Assembly (NCBI GenBank): GCA_010672925.1
Contig: JAAHFP010000020.1
Span: forward strand, 50,186-114,185
DNA from: Symploca sp. SIO1C2
GTDB lineage: Bacteria > Cyanobacteriota > Cyanobacteriia > Cyanobacteriales > Coleofasciculaceae
Length of the DNA stretch: 64,000 nucleotides
Reading direction: 5' to 3'
Position numbers and translations under genes: made by a program. Shown in pieces: positions 8,299-17,600 of the stretch. A model generated the notes under the pieces. That model worked only from the letters and a program-made list of their open reading frames with translations. It had not been told where the DNA came from and ran no database searches. The stretch's first letter is position 1; every line of letters begins with the position of its first letter.

Positions 8299-8504
8299 GT
8301 CAACCTAACTTTAAAACAATGAGTCAAAAGGAATTGCATGATTACGTTCTTTCTCATCGAGAAGATCAAGCTGCTTTTTATGCTTATGTTGACAAATTAC
8401 ACGCTGAGGGAAATTGGATTGAAATGCCTCCTTTAAAATCATTGGAAGACCTAGAAAATTATCCAGAATTTGTTGGTCGTTTTCGTGATGATTCTATGAC
8501 TTAA
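8295..8504 (+). CDS. DUF6887-like small protein
   Basis: This 69-residue soluble protein has the pattern MSQKELHDYVLSHREDQAAF...Y.D..., seen in the DUF6887 family. Those proteins are regularly encoded next to DUF6888. Its ATG overlaps the TGA of the upstream partner. The pair behaves like a two-gene module. Its small size and its place among toxin-antitoxin genes suggest a similar role, but this is not established. It is acidic in the C-terminal half (ENYPEFVGRFRDD). Confidence 0.65.
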   Translation: MSQPNFKTMSQKELHDYVLSHREDQAAFYAYVDKLHAEGNWIEMPPLKSLEDLENYPEFVGRFRDDSMT

Positions 8505-8574
8505 ATTTAGTGTGAGCCTCTTGCTCTCTAGTGTTTCATAAGTAATAGCAAGAATTTAGTATTGATTATTAGCT

Positions 8575-8904
8575 ATGACTACTCAACTCCAGATTGTAGA
8601 TCAAGAACGTCTTAAGGTATCCCGTTACCAAATTGTTAACTTTTGCGATCGCTGGAAGATTATTGAGTTTTCTCTGTTTGGTTCCGTGCTAAGAGAAGAT
8701 TTCCACCCCGACAGCGATATTGATATACTTTATCAATTTGCTCCTAATCACGGCTGGAGTTTATTCGATATTGTTCATATGAGAGAAGAGTTAGAACAAA
8801 TGTTCGGGCGAAAAGTTGATTTTGTTAGTAAGCAATCTCTACAGAATCCTTATCGCCGTTATGAAATTTTGAGAACACATCAAGTCATTTATCGCCATGA
8901 ATAA
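8575..8904 (+). CDS. mntA: MntA-type minimal nucleotidyltransferase antitoxin
   Basis: This 109-residue protein contains the minimal nucleotidyltransferase signature. G-S-V-L-R-E-D-F near residue 37 is followed by D-S-D-I-D, which gives the paired metal-binding aspartates. In HepT/MntA systems the antitoxin transfers nucleotides to a tyrosine of the HepT RNase and so silences it. The downstream gene is HepT-like and overlaps by eight bases, which confirms the pairing. The ATG at 8575 gives a full-length domain. The third catalytic Asp is probably in the KVDFVS stretch. Confidence 0.85.
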   Translation: MTTQLQIVDQERLKVSRYQIVNFCDRWKIIEFSLFGSVLREDFHPDSDIDILYQFAPNHGWSLFDIVHMREELEQMFGRKVDFVSKQSLQNPYRRYEILRTHQVIYRHE

Positions 8905-9253
8905 CCGTGATGCTGGCTATCTTTGGGATATGGTTCAAGCAATTAAAAATATTCAAGAATTTCTGGGTAATGTATCATACAACGATTATCTGGACAGTAT
9001 TTTGCTCCAAAGTGCTGTAGAAAGACAGTTGGAAGTTCTCGGCGAAGCTGCACGTAGAATATCTGATGTTTTTCAACAAGCACATCCAGAAATTGACTGG
9101 CGTGGAACTATTGGCTTGAGAAATATTATTGCGCATCAGTATGACAAAGTTGAGCAAGAAACTCTTTGGGCAATAGTTCAATCAGAGCTTCCAGAGCTAT
9201 TGAAGCTAATAGAACCTTTATTGCCGCCTTTACCAGATAATGAATTGCAGTAG
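8897..9253 (+). CDS. hepT: HepT-like ribonuclease toxin (DUF86)
   Basis: This 118-residue all-helical HEPN-family protein has the catalytic motif R-N-I-I-A-H-Q-Y near residue 75. It fits the R-x4-6-H consensus followed by the tyrosine that is the target of MntA modification. It probably cleaves RNA when not inhibited. It overlaps mntA by eight bases. All key residues are present, so the module looks functional. Confidence 0.85.
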   Translation: MNNRDAGYLWDMVQAIKNIQEFLGNVSYNDYLDSILLQSAVERQLEVLGEAARRISDVFQQAHPEIDWRGTIGLRNIIAHQYDKVEQETLWAIVQSELPELLKLIEPLLPPLPDNELQ

Positions 9254-9315
9254 CACAAGATCTAGGGCGGACATTCATTATGAGAAAGTCAGCATAAACA
9301 TCCAGCAAGTTCATC

Positions 9316-10107
9316 CTATTCTATTTCATCGGGGTCAATTCCTGCCTCTCGTAAACGCTGAGCTAATCGTTCAGCACGTTGACTTTCTTGTTCGGCACGT
9401 TGACTTTCCTGTTCAGCACGTTGACTCTCTCGTTCAGCATCAGTGAGAATCCACTTACCTTCACTATCGTACCAACGTAGCCACTTTCTTTCTCGTTCTT
9501 CATATTTGCCCTGCCATAATCCCAATCCTAACTGCAAATCTGGCAACCAAATTCGCTTCTGAGTCAATTCTAGTTTGCGGTAGTGGATACCATCTAATTG
9601 AAATGCTTGCAATTCATTGGTGAGGCGATCAAATATAATGTAGTAAGGAATGGCTAAAATTTGCTCGTAAACTTCCCATTTTGTAGGAGGTTTTCGATTA
9701 CGCTCTGTTTCTCCTAAATCCTCGGCACGGGTGCTGGGGGAAAGAAATTCGATCGCAACAGTCGGACGTATTCCTTCTTGCCAATTGACGTAGCTAAGAC
9801 GCAACTCTTGCTCTTGGTAGAACCGTGATACTCCCAAAACAGCGAACCAGTCGGGACGTTTGTACCAAGTCGGATGTAGAGGATCGTAGTACAGATTTAA
9901 GTCGCTGGCAACAAAGGTGCGATTGCTTGGATAATGGGGAGGGCGAAACGTTGCTGAGCAAAGTTGTGCCTGCAACAGGTGAAATTGATCGGGCAAACCA
10001 GGTTCCTCCGGGTCTTCGCTAGGTAGATCATACATTGTGGGGAGGACTTCTTTCGGAGAGTGGGGAGGATTGATTTGCTGGGTAAAAGATTCAACTTTGA
10101 CACTCAT
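9316..10107 (-). CDS. Uma2 family (DUF820) putative nuclease
   Basis: This 263-residue protein has the Uma2 core, a PD-(D/E)XK-like restriction-endonuclease fold. Visible blocks are V-A-S-D-L-N-L-Y-Y near residue 66, P-D-W-F-A-V-L-G-V, V-A-I-E-F-L-S-P-S-T near residue 118, and E-Q-I-L-A-I-P-Y-Y-I-I-F. The glutamate of the I-E-F-L-S-P block matches the expected catalytic strand. The C-terminus carries tandem seven-residue units of the type ESQRAEQ (about 225-250), a charged coiled coil. It ends in an A-G-I-D-P-D tail found in many family members. The physiological role of these abundant cyanobacterial proteins is unknown. Confidence 0.85.
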   Translation of the reverse strand: MSVKVESFTQQINPPHSPKEVLPTMYDLPSEDPEEPGLPDQFHLLQAQLCSATFRPPHYPSNRTFVASDLNLYYDPLHPTWYKRPDWFAVLGVSRFYQEQELRLSYVNWQEGIRPTVAIEFLSPSTRAEDLGETERNRKPPTKWEVYEQILAIPYYIIFDRLTNELQAFQLDGIHYRKLELTQKRIWLPDLQLGLGLWQGKYEERERKWLRWYDSEGKWILTDAERESQRAEQESQRAEQESQRAERLAQRLREAGIDPDEIE

Positions 10108-10177
10108 GATTAATACTCTCGCCGATATAAATTTGAGACTTTACTTTAACGATGTCCACCCTACGGTTTGTTGTGAC

Positions 10178-10426
10178 TCACTGTTGTCCCATCCCTGTAA
10201 CGTGCCTCATGATGATGTCAAGGGTTGCTTTGATTTGGCTTTGACCATGTTCTAATTTAGCTAACCGCTTCCTGGTTTCTTCCCTAAAAGACTCTATATC
10301 ATCGGCTAAATATTCAAAGCCCTCTGAAATTCTCCCTTCTGGCTCTACATCCATTTCCAATGTCTTGAGTCTTTGCTCGAACAAGATTAGTTTTTGCTCT
10401 ATCTGGGTTAATCTTTCTTCTGACAT
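10178..10426 (-). CDS. small coiled-coil protein
   Basis: The protein is about 82 residues and charged. Heptad spacing of I/L runs through E-R-L-T-Q-I-E-Q-K-L-I-L-F-E-Q-R-L near the N-terminus and again through T-R-K-R-L-A-K-L-E. It is predicted to be almost wholly helical and coiled coil. I prefer the ATG at 10426; a GTG three codons upstream (10435) is possible. It lies about 70 bases upstream of the Uma2 gene in the same direction, with which it may be co-transcribed. No family function is recognised. Confidence 0.55.
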   Translation of the reverse strand: MSEERLTQIEQKLILFEQRLKTLEMDVEPEGRISEGFEYLADDIESFREETRKRLAKLEHGQSQIKATLDIIMRHVTGMGQQ

Positions 10427-10456
10427 TGTGCTCACTCAAGTTAAATGACTGAAGGG

Positions 10457-10509
10457 GTTTATATGGCGCACACTTTTCCCATTATAAAATAATACTACCA
10501 CAAAATAAT
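10457..10509. repeat. 53-bp intergenic repeat, copy 1
   Basis: The blocks GTTTATAT, GCGCACAC, TTTCCCATTATAAAA and TACTACCA occur here and in the same order at 21221-21277. Both copies lie upstream of minus-strand genes (start 10426, and 20997 at greater distance). Confidence 0.6.
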
Positions 10510-10564
10510 TGCCCTCAATACCAGAAATTGTGGTGAATCAGGAAAACTGCGCAGCAAACCAGAT

Positions 10565-10623
10565 CCCCGACTTCTCGGTTGAACCGGTTACCTGACAGTA
10601 AAAACCGAGAGAAGAAGTCGGGG
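10565..10623. terminator. imperfect hairpin 3' of the DUF3352 gene
   Basis: The left arm (10565-10580) and right arm (10603-10623) pair through CCCCGACTTCT/AGAAGTCGGGG with a CGGTT/AACCG inner stem. It lies just past the stop of the leftward gene and may act as a transcription stop. It is also a dispersed repeat, with a half copy at about 2140-2157. There is no long U-tract, so terminator function is tentative. Confidence 0.45.
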
Positions 10624-10640
10624 CTCTGCGGAACCGAGAA

Positions 10641-12362
10641 CTAATCTAAACGGAAGAATAGATCGCTCCTTTGAATGCCATTATCGATACCGTAACTGCT
10701 CAGACTTAGCGATCGCAAATGGTCAAATAAGGGTTTTCCTACTAGCTCCAATACTCGCACAATTGGGAGCTGCTCTTTGAGGAAGGCTTCACTTTTTCTC
10801 CAGTCGATATACAAGTAGCCGTCATTGGCGCTAGGTAACGGAGCGATCGCTTCTTGGAAATTCTTATTGTTTAATAGAGAATTGCGTCTTTTCCCTAATG
10901 CTTGATCCATCGCATCAACTGAACTGCTGAAAATTTCATAATCCCCTACCTCTGCATGAACTCCATAAACCTGTGCTTCTAACTTCATCAAGCTGTTTTT
11001 TTTATCAGATGTGGTCAACTTTGTCCAAACGGTAATGTTTTGTTCTCCTAGAGGCAAAATCCCTACACTCAGTCCCTGTTGCTTAGCAAGATTATCTAAA
11101 TACTCAATAGACTCTTGAGCCGCTGCCTTGTCGGTTTTTTCGGCAACAAAAAGCCAATCGGGATTAGCTTTATCCCCACGAGGCAACTGTGAGATGGCGT
11201 ATTCCCCTTGTACCCAACTGAAAATATCTTGAGGTAGTTGCACCTTCAAGTTAGACTGCAAACGGCTAAGGTATTGGTTCAGCAGTGCTTTGAGCAGTTC
11301 ATCCCTTTCTGCTCCCGTAGACAGACGCTCCCAAAATTGATGCAAATCCTTACCAGCAACAGCTAAAGCACTAGAAGTTGGAATATACTCTAAGGCATTT
11401 ACTGGCTCCTCCAAGACTGGATTGAGACTAAGTTCACTTGGTTGAGTACCAACTAAAGCAGTTTTTGCCAGTAACCCCTGAGGATTCAAAGAAAGAGCCA
11501 CAGCCAGAGTCTCTGCACCCTGCAAGCTATCTCGTACTAGGGTTGGTTGATGGGAAATCCAAGCCGCTAAAGCGGGGATATTGACAAAGCTGAGACCAAT
11601 TCTCGGTTCGGTGAGGGTTTGTAATGTTTGCTGGTAGACACTATCATTATCTAAACTGAGACTGGCTGCTTGGACATTATTGATGGCAGCTTTCAATACC
11701 TTGGGATGATTAGCAAACAAGACAAAGCGATCGCCTACTACGGCACTGGTTAAAGTTTCTGGTATATTACTGGGGTTACTACCTAAAAGAGATGCTGCTA
11801 CTGCTCCTAAGGGACGGCGATAGATCAAGTTAACACCTTTGTACTGTTCAAAAGCAATATTTGCCATACCAGCAATCGCTTGCTTGGAATAGAACAGTTG
11901 CAGAAACTCCCGCGCTTTTTCTGCATCTTTGGTGGTAACGGCTAACAAGTACCCAGGTTGCAGATTATTTTCCGGGTTGCGGTCATAGTCTAGGGAAATT
12001 ACCGCTAGAGTGATTTCATCCCCTAGCCAGGGTTGGATATCTCGCCGATAGTCTAAGTCAACACTGGCATTTTCCAGCAGACTTTTTTCCAGTTGGTTGA
12101 GTTGACCACGGGATTGCCGCCGATTCAAGGGTTTAGCTACTAGTTGCCGAAATTCCTCCAAACGATCCGGATTTACCAGCAGTGAGGTCATTACTGATGC
12201 CTGTTTCGGTACAAAAATAGCAGCAGCGGGTTTGGTTAGAGGCATTTCCCGCAGTAAATTCAGTGGACTCTGGGAAGTTAACCAGAAAAAGCCCCACCCA
12301 GCACTTAGCAGGAGTACAATAACGATGGCGACCAGGGTAGAAAAAAACAAGCGTAACTTCAT
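10641..12362 (-). CDS. DUF3352 domain protein, membrane-anchored
   Basis: This 573-residue protein has an N-terminal membrane segment (about residues 5-28, rich in L/I/V with S-A-G-W-G-F-F-W). The rest is a large extracytoplasmic domain of the cyanobacterial DUF3352 type. Recognisable family stretches are P-A-A-A-I-F-V-P-K-Q near residue 46, L-G-D-E-I-T-L-A near residue 110, and Y-L-Y-I-D-W-R near residue 525. Function is unknown across the family. It ends with a charged F-R-L-D. The ATG at 12360-12362 is followed directly by K-L-R-L, as expected for a positive-inside anchor. Confidence 0.8.
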   Translation of the reverse strand: MKLRLFFSTLVAIVIVLLLSAGWGFFWLTSQSPLNLLREMPLTKPAAAIFVPKQASVMTSLLVNPDRLEEFRQLVAKPLNRRQSRGQLNQLEKSLLENASVDLDYRRDIQPWLGDEITLAVISLDYDRNPENNLQPGYLLAVTTKDAEKAREFLQLFYSKQAIAGMANIAFEQYKGVNLIYRRPLGAVAASLLGSNPSNIPETLTSAVVGDRFVLFANHPKVLKAAINNVQAASLSLDNDSVYQQTLQTLTEPRIGLSFVNIPALAAWISHQPTLVRDSLQGAETLAVALSLNPQGLLAKTALVGTQPSELSLNPVLEEPVNALEYIPTSSALAVAGKDLHQFWERLSTGAERDELLKALLNQYLSRLQSNLKVQLPQDIFSWVQGEYAISQLPRGDKANPDWLFVAEKTDKAAAQESIEYLDNLAKQQGLSVGILPLGEQNITVWTKLTTSDKKNSLMKLEAQVYGVHAEVGDYEIFSSSVDAMDQALGKRRNSLLNNKNFQEAIAPLPSANDGYLYIDWRKSEAFLKEQLPIVRVLELVGKPLFDHLRSLSLSSYGIDNGIQRSDLFFRLD

Positions 12363-12804
12363 GATGGATTCCGAAGGCGTTTGAAGGCAATTAAGGGAGA
12401 ATTTATTCCAATTCCACGCTTAATTATAGGTTTGTTGTTTGTTATTTGTTGTTTGTTGTTTGTTGTTTGTTATTGGTTATTGGTCATTTGTACTAATGAA
12501 TGGAGTACACTTGTTGGTGAAATCCCTTTATATAGGAACCGCCAAGGCGATTAGGACAAAGACAAGGGGCTTAAGCCCCTTGTTAACTAACTTGCCTTAC
12601 TTGAGATATGTTTTAACCGCCCTGGTGACTGCTATATCACGTCCTCTTCCCAATTCTCCATTCTCAATTCTCAATTCTCAATTCTCAATTCTCCCTTCTC
12701 CATCCATCGCTGGAGGTGCTGAGGGTTCTGGGGAAGCTAGTCTTGTCGAAAAATTGGGGTGATTTATTTCTTGGAGTTCCCAATACGAGAGGCAAATATT
12801 AACT
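12363..12804. other. repeat-filled gap
   Basis: The gap contains TTTGTTG heptamers (12430-12480), a perfect 22-bp palindrome centred on AAGGGGCTTAAGCCCCTT (12562-12583) and AATTCTC heptamers (about 12652-12695). A 107-codon open frame through these repeats is not believed to be a gene. Confidence 0.65.
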
Positions 12805-13791
12805 ATGTCCTACCAACAAGAAAAGCAATTAGCAATTGCCGCAGTCACCGCTGCTGCTCAATTATGTGAGCAAGTACGACAGGAACAAGGTTCTTCCGCC
12901 ATGAAAAAACCGGATCGTAGTCCTGTGACGGTTGCTGATTTTGGAGCCCAGGCAGTAATCTGTCAGGCACTGGCATCGGCTTTTCCTGAGGATCCGGTAG
13001 TGGCGGAGGAAGACTCTGCTTTTTTGCGATCGCCTGCTAATATCGAGCAGTTGTCCCTAGTTACGAACTATGTTCAGGCTCAGATACCAAGTGCTACTAC
13101 TGAAGATGTTACCACTTGGATTGACCGGGGAAATGGAACAGTAGCGTCTCGATATTGGACTTTAGACCCGATTGATGGCACAAAAGGATATGTTCGAGGT
13201 GATCAATATGCGATCGCATTAGCACTAGTGGAAGAGGGGGAGTTGAAGTTGGGAATCATGGGTTGTCCGGCTTTACCGATTAATCTAACTCAACCGGATA
13301 GTGAAAAAGGGGTTATTTTTGTGGCAGTTAAGGGTCAAGGTACAACCATGATTTCCCTTAAGGGAGGTGAACCCCAATCAATTGCTCTCACTAACACCGA
13401 TGAAGTTGCTTCCCGACGATTAATCGAGAGTGTGGAAGTAGAACATGGTAACGCAGCAGTGCAAAAAGCAGTTGTTCAAGATATTGGACTTATTCCCCCC
13501 TCCCTTCGGATCGATTCTATGGCCAAGTATGGTGTAGTGGCAAGGGGTGAAGCGGCTTTGTATATCCGTTTGCCTTTGCCTCTTGCCTCGGAGAAAAGGC
13601 AGAATATTTGGGATCATGCAGCAGGAACAATTGTGTTAGAAGAGGCTGGTGGCAGGGTAACGGATATGTATGGCAAGCCTTTAGACTTTTCTTGTGGTGC
13701 TAAGCTTTTCAATAATCAGGGTATTATCGCTAGTAATGGGGAGATTCATGAGACAGTGCTAGCGGCTGTAGCACAGAGGATTAAGGAGTGA
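12805..13791 (+). CDS. 3'(2'),5'-bisphosphate nucleotidase (inositol monophosphatase family)
   Basis: This 328-residue protein is of the FIG/inositol-monophosphatase superfamily. Metal-binding motifs are V-A-E-E-D-S near residue 71, W-T-L-D-P-I-D-G-T-K-G near residue 119, and a late W-D-H-A-A-G block near residue 275. The G-T-K-G-Y-V-R-G extension is typical of Hal2/CysQ enzymes. Those remove the 3' phosphate of PAP and PAPS, a by-product of sulfate assimilation, and are sensitive to lithium and sodium. Length fits the family. It stands alone, with about 210 bases before the next gene. A phosphatase of another inositol or adenosine phosphate is the main alternative. Confidence 0.85.
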   Translation: MSYQQEKQLAIAAVTAAAQLCEQVRQEQGSSAMKKPDRSPVTVADFGAQAVICQALASAFPEDPVVAEEDSAFLRSPANIEQLSLVTNYVQAQIPSATTEDVTTWIDRGNGTVASRYWTLDPIDGTKGYVRGDQYAIALALVEEGELKLGIMGCPALPINLTQPDSEKGVIFVAVKGQGTTMISLKGGEPQSIALTNTDEVASRRLIESVEVEHGNAAVQKAVVQDIGLIPPSLRIDSMAKYGVVARGEAALYIRLPLPLASEKRQNIWDHAAGTIVLEEAGGRVTDMYGKPLDFSCGAKLFNNQGIIASNGEIHETVLAAVAQRIKE

Positions 13792-14003
13792 TGTCTGCAT
13801 AAGTTCTTTGCTATCTTTGAGCATCCGTACTGAAAAACTGTAAGATTCCCAAGTAATTGCTCAAGTAAACACCCTTGCCTTTAGTCAGGAAAATGAGGCT
13901 CAGAGAGGAAAAACCAGTCAGCTTTCTTTGGAACCTCCTGCCTCTTTGTAATAGTATTGTCTTTTTATGCCAAATTAGGTATATTCTCTAGTGAGGTAAG
14001 TTA

Positions 14004-14357
14004 ATGACAGACAAACTAATTTACTGGGTTGGCTCTTCTAGAGAAGAATTATCGAATTTTACCCAGGAAGCACGGCGCAAAGCTGGTTTCCAATTGAGAG
14101 CGATTCAAAGGGGTCAGCAACCTACAGATTTTAAGCCGATGACAATAATCGGTAAGGGAGTTGAAGAGATTCGCATTGAAGCGGAGGAAGCCTATAGGGT
14201 TTTCTATGTGGCTAGATTTGAAGAGGCAGTATATGTGCTTCATGCTTTTCAGAAAAAAACCCAGAAGACTTCAACGCAGAACATTGAACTAGGAAAGAAG
14301 CGTTATCAGGAAATGGTTCGGTTTAGACGCCAACAAAGGGAGACACAACAAAAATGA
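14004..14357 (+). CDS. RelE/ParE-type (Gp49-like) toxin
   Basis: The 117 residues have the layout of HigB/Gp49-like RelE toxins. An N-terminal helix (SREELSNFTQEARRKAGF) leads to a central I-I-G-K-G-V-E-E-I-R-I strand, then Y-R-V-F-Y-V-A-R-F-E, then V-L-H-A-F-Q-K-K-T-Q-K-T. The last block is the usual substrate-facing strand. Such toxins cleave mRNA at the ribosome. A GAGG lies seven bases before the ATG. It overlaps the next gene, an XRE regulator, by four bases, giving the toxin-first order of the HigBA type. Confidence 0.85.
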   Translation: MTDKLIYWVGSSREELSNFTQEARRKAGFQLRAIQRGQQPTDFKPMTIIGKGVEEIRIEAEEAYRVFYVARFEEAVYVLHAFQKKTQKTSTQNIELGKKRYQEMVRFRRQQRETQQK

Positions 14358-14653
14358 CTGAGGAAAAAATGTTCAAAGTCGTGCCAGGAGAAGAGAATGT
14401 ATTTGAAGACTTGGGATTTGAGGTAGAAGAAGCAATAAATCTTAAGGTAAGAGCTGATCTGATGTTAGATTTGCGCTCTTATATTCAGAAGCGAGGATGG
14501 ACTCAAAAAGAGGCAGCAGAGCTTTTGGGAGAAACGCAACCAAGAATTAGTAATTTAATGAACGGAGAAATTAGTCGTTTCAGTGTGGATAAGTTAATTA
14601 ATCTGCTAGGGAAAGTAGGGATGAATGTGAAGGTAGAAGTTGTTTCAAAGTGA
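14354..14653 (+). CDS. XRE-family antitoxin
   Basis: This 99-residue protein contains a helix-turn-helix of the HTH_37/HigA class: W-T-Q-K-E-A-A-E-L-L-G, then Q-P-R-I-S-N-L-M-N-G-E (about residues 50-75). The first 35 residues would be the toxin-binding part. Its ATG overlaps the toxin's stop (ATGA), so translation is coupled. It is expected to bind the toxin and repress the promoter of the pair. Confidence 0.88.
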   Translation: MTEEKMFKVVPGEENVFEDLGFEVEEAINLKVRADLMLDLRSYIQKRGWTQKEAAELLGETQPRISNLMNGEISRFSVDKLINLLGKVGMNVKVEVVSK

Positions 14654-14696
14654 CATAATTTAGACTCAAACATTGCCACTGGAATTATTCAGCTAT

Positions 14697-17600
14697 ATGA
14701 AACACTGTTTACCTTATTTTAGCGTTACCACAGCAACCATTATACTTGTGGTAACCTCTTCTTTTTTACCCCTTACTCCCTGGAAGCCTCTGACTGTTCA
14801 AGCACAGACGGTTGAAGTCGAAAAAATTAGGGCACAGCAGCTGTTGCAGCAAGGGATTGAACAAGCTAAAAACAATCAACTAGAAGCGGCTTTGCAGTCT
14901 TTCCAAGAAGCAAGGGTAATTTACCAAGGGATTCAGGATTTTTCAGGGGAAGGGCAAGCTCTTAATTACCTCAGCCTCGTTTATTCTAGTTTAAAAGACT
15001 ATACTAAAGCTATTGATTATCAGCAACAAGTTTTAGCGATCGCGAGGAGCCTGGAAGATCCGAATTTAGAATGGTCAGCTTTGAGTACTTTGGTTAGCTT
15101 TTTTACTCAGCTTGAAGATGAGCAAAAGATTATTGAATTTGCTCAACAAGGTTTAATTGTAGCACGGGAAAGTCAAAATAGTCAATGGAAATGGGCGGCT
15201 TTGAGTACTCTAGCCAGCACTTATAGTTCCCTAGAGAATTATGAAAAAGTTGTTGAATATGCCCAGCAAGGATTAGTTGTTGCTCAAGAAGTGCAAAATC
15301 CCAACTATGAAGTTTTAGCTTTGGTATTTTTGAGTGAAGCTCATAATTTACTGGGAGACTCTCAGAAGGCGCTGGAGTTAGGGCAAGAAGGTTTAGCGAT
15401 CGCTAGGAAAATCAACAATAGTGAGTTAGAAGCCTGGACTCTGTTGGTATTAGGTAATGTTAACGTATCTTTGAGGAACTATTCCCAAGGAATTGATTTG
15501 GTTCAAAAGGGTTTAGTAATTGCCCAAGCTAGCTCCAACCGTAACCTCGAATCCAATGCTCTGTTTTATCTTGCTCTGATTCACTGGACTCAGGGAGATT
15601 ATCAACAAGCTATTGATTACGGACAGCAGTCTTTAGCTATTTACCGAGAACTTGGAGACCACGACTCTGAGTTAATCGCACTGCACAATTTAAACACTAA
15701 TTATATTTACCTGGGAGATTATCAAAAAGTCATTGAACTAACTCAGGAAGAGTTGGCACTGGCAAGGCAAGTCAAAAATTATGATTATGAAGGTATTGCT
15801 TTAGTTTACCTGGGTTTTGCCCATTTTGCCCAGGGAGATATTGCCAAAATACTGGAGTATGGACAGCAAGCTTTGGCGGTGGGGAAGGAGAAACAAAGTA
15901 TTACTTCTGAGCATTTAGCTCTGATTGCTTTAAGCATTGGTTACAGTAATTCTGGAAATAACCAACAAGCTTTGGAATTGGCTCAAAATAGTTTAGCCAT
16001 TGCGAGAAATCCTCAGCATCGTCATCAATTACTAGTGAATGCCGAAGAGCTTTCCTTGAATACCCTAGGTAGTCTTTATCGCAAAGTTGGACAACAAAAA
16101 GAGGCAATTACTGTCTACCAGGAAACCTTAGCCATTGACCAGCATCACTTCACGGCTCAAGTTGGTCTAGCGCGGAGCTATCGGGAGCTAAATTTGCCCC
16201 TAACGGCGATTACTTATTACAAACAAGCGATTAGTAATATTGAGCAAATTCGTGGTAATATTACTGGTCTTGACCGTCAGTTACAAGAGTCTTTTCTGCA
16301 AGCGATTTTGGTGGATGCTGACGGCAGCAAAAATACGGATATTTACCGGGAACTGGCAGATTTGTTACTCTCCCAAGGACGTATCCTGGAAGCACAACAG
16401 GTATTGGAACTCCTCAAAGCGGAAGAATTAAGGGAGTATACAAGAACTGGTGATCAGCGGCAAGATGTTTCCTTCACTGATACTGAATCCGCAATTATTC
16501 AAGAACACGGCACGTTAGTTGCTTTTGGACAAAAATTGGCGGATTGTCAGCGCCATAATTGCCCCCAAAAAGAGCAACTTATTGCCCAGCGTCAGGTGTT
16601 AACCGAGGAATTCAATCAAGCAGTGCGGACTATCGAAACTGAAATTCGCGATCGCCAAACTAAAGACTATAATTTTCTCAATCCCCGTAATGATTTTAAC
16701 CGTAAAGCTCAGGAAATTATCAAAGCTCAACCAGGGACAGTACTTATTTATCCTTTGGTCCTTGCAGATAAGCTGTGGTTACTGATAGCATCGGAAGGGG
16801 GTGTAGTCAAAAAGTTTGAAGTAGAAGTAGGACAGCAGCAGTTGGGAGAAACGGTGTTACGGTTGCGCCAACTATTAGCTACTCCTAACTCTTCCTTGAG
16901 TGAAGTTAAAAAAACTAGTCAACAACTCTATAGTTGGCTAATTCAACCCCTGGAAGCAGAACTTCAAGGTAGCTCAGATATTCCTATTCAGCACTTAATC
17001 TTTGCTTTAGACCGGGTAACACGCTATATTCCGATGAGTGCTCTATTTGATGGTCAACAATACCTGATTGAGAACTATACTGTTTCCACAATTGTCTCTG
17101 CTGATACCACAAATACTACCGAACGACTACCAAATCAACCCCAAGCTGTTTCTGTGTTAGCTTTAGGTCTCTCAGATGCAGTTGCGGGTTTCAATCCTCT
17201 GAAAAATGTCCCTGAAGAAATCGATGCTATCGTACAAAGGGATAGTCAAGACTCCAAAGGAGTGTACCCAGGACTAGAATTTCTCAATCAGGATTTTAAT
17301 TTGGATGCGCTGCAAAATAATCTTTATGGTCGTCAGATTCTCCACGTTGCTACCCACGGTGAATTCGTGCCAGGGAGTTTTGATGACTCCTATTTGTTAT
17401 TGGGGACGGGTGAGAAGTTAGCTATTCCCGAAATTGAGAATTTGAATGATTTAACGGATGTTCATTTAGTCGTTTTGAGTGCTTGTGAAACGGCTTTAGG
17501 TGAACCGGGACAAGATGGGGTAGAAATTGCTGGCATTAGTCACTATTTTTTAGCCAGAGGTGCGGAATCGGTTCTGGCTTCTCTCTGGCAAGTTAATGAT

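Noticed and set aside
12439-12762. 107-codon plus-strand frame between the DUF3352 and nucleotidase genes
   Set aside because: It runs through TTTGTTG and AATTCTC heptamers and a perfect palindrome. Composition follows the repeats and no family is recognisable.
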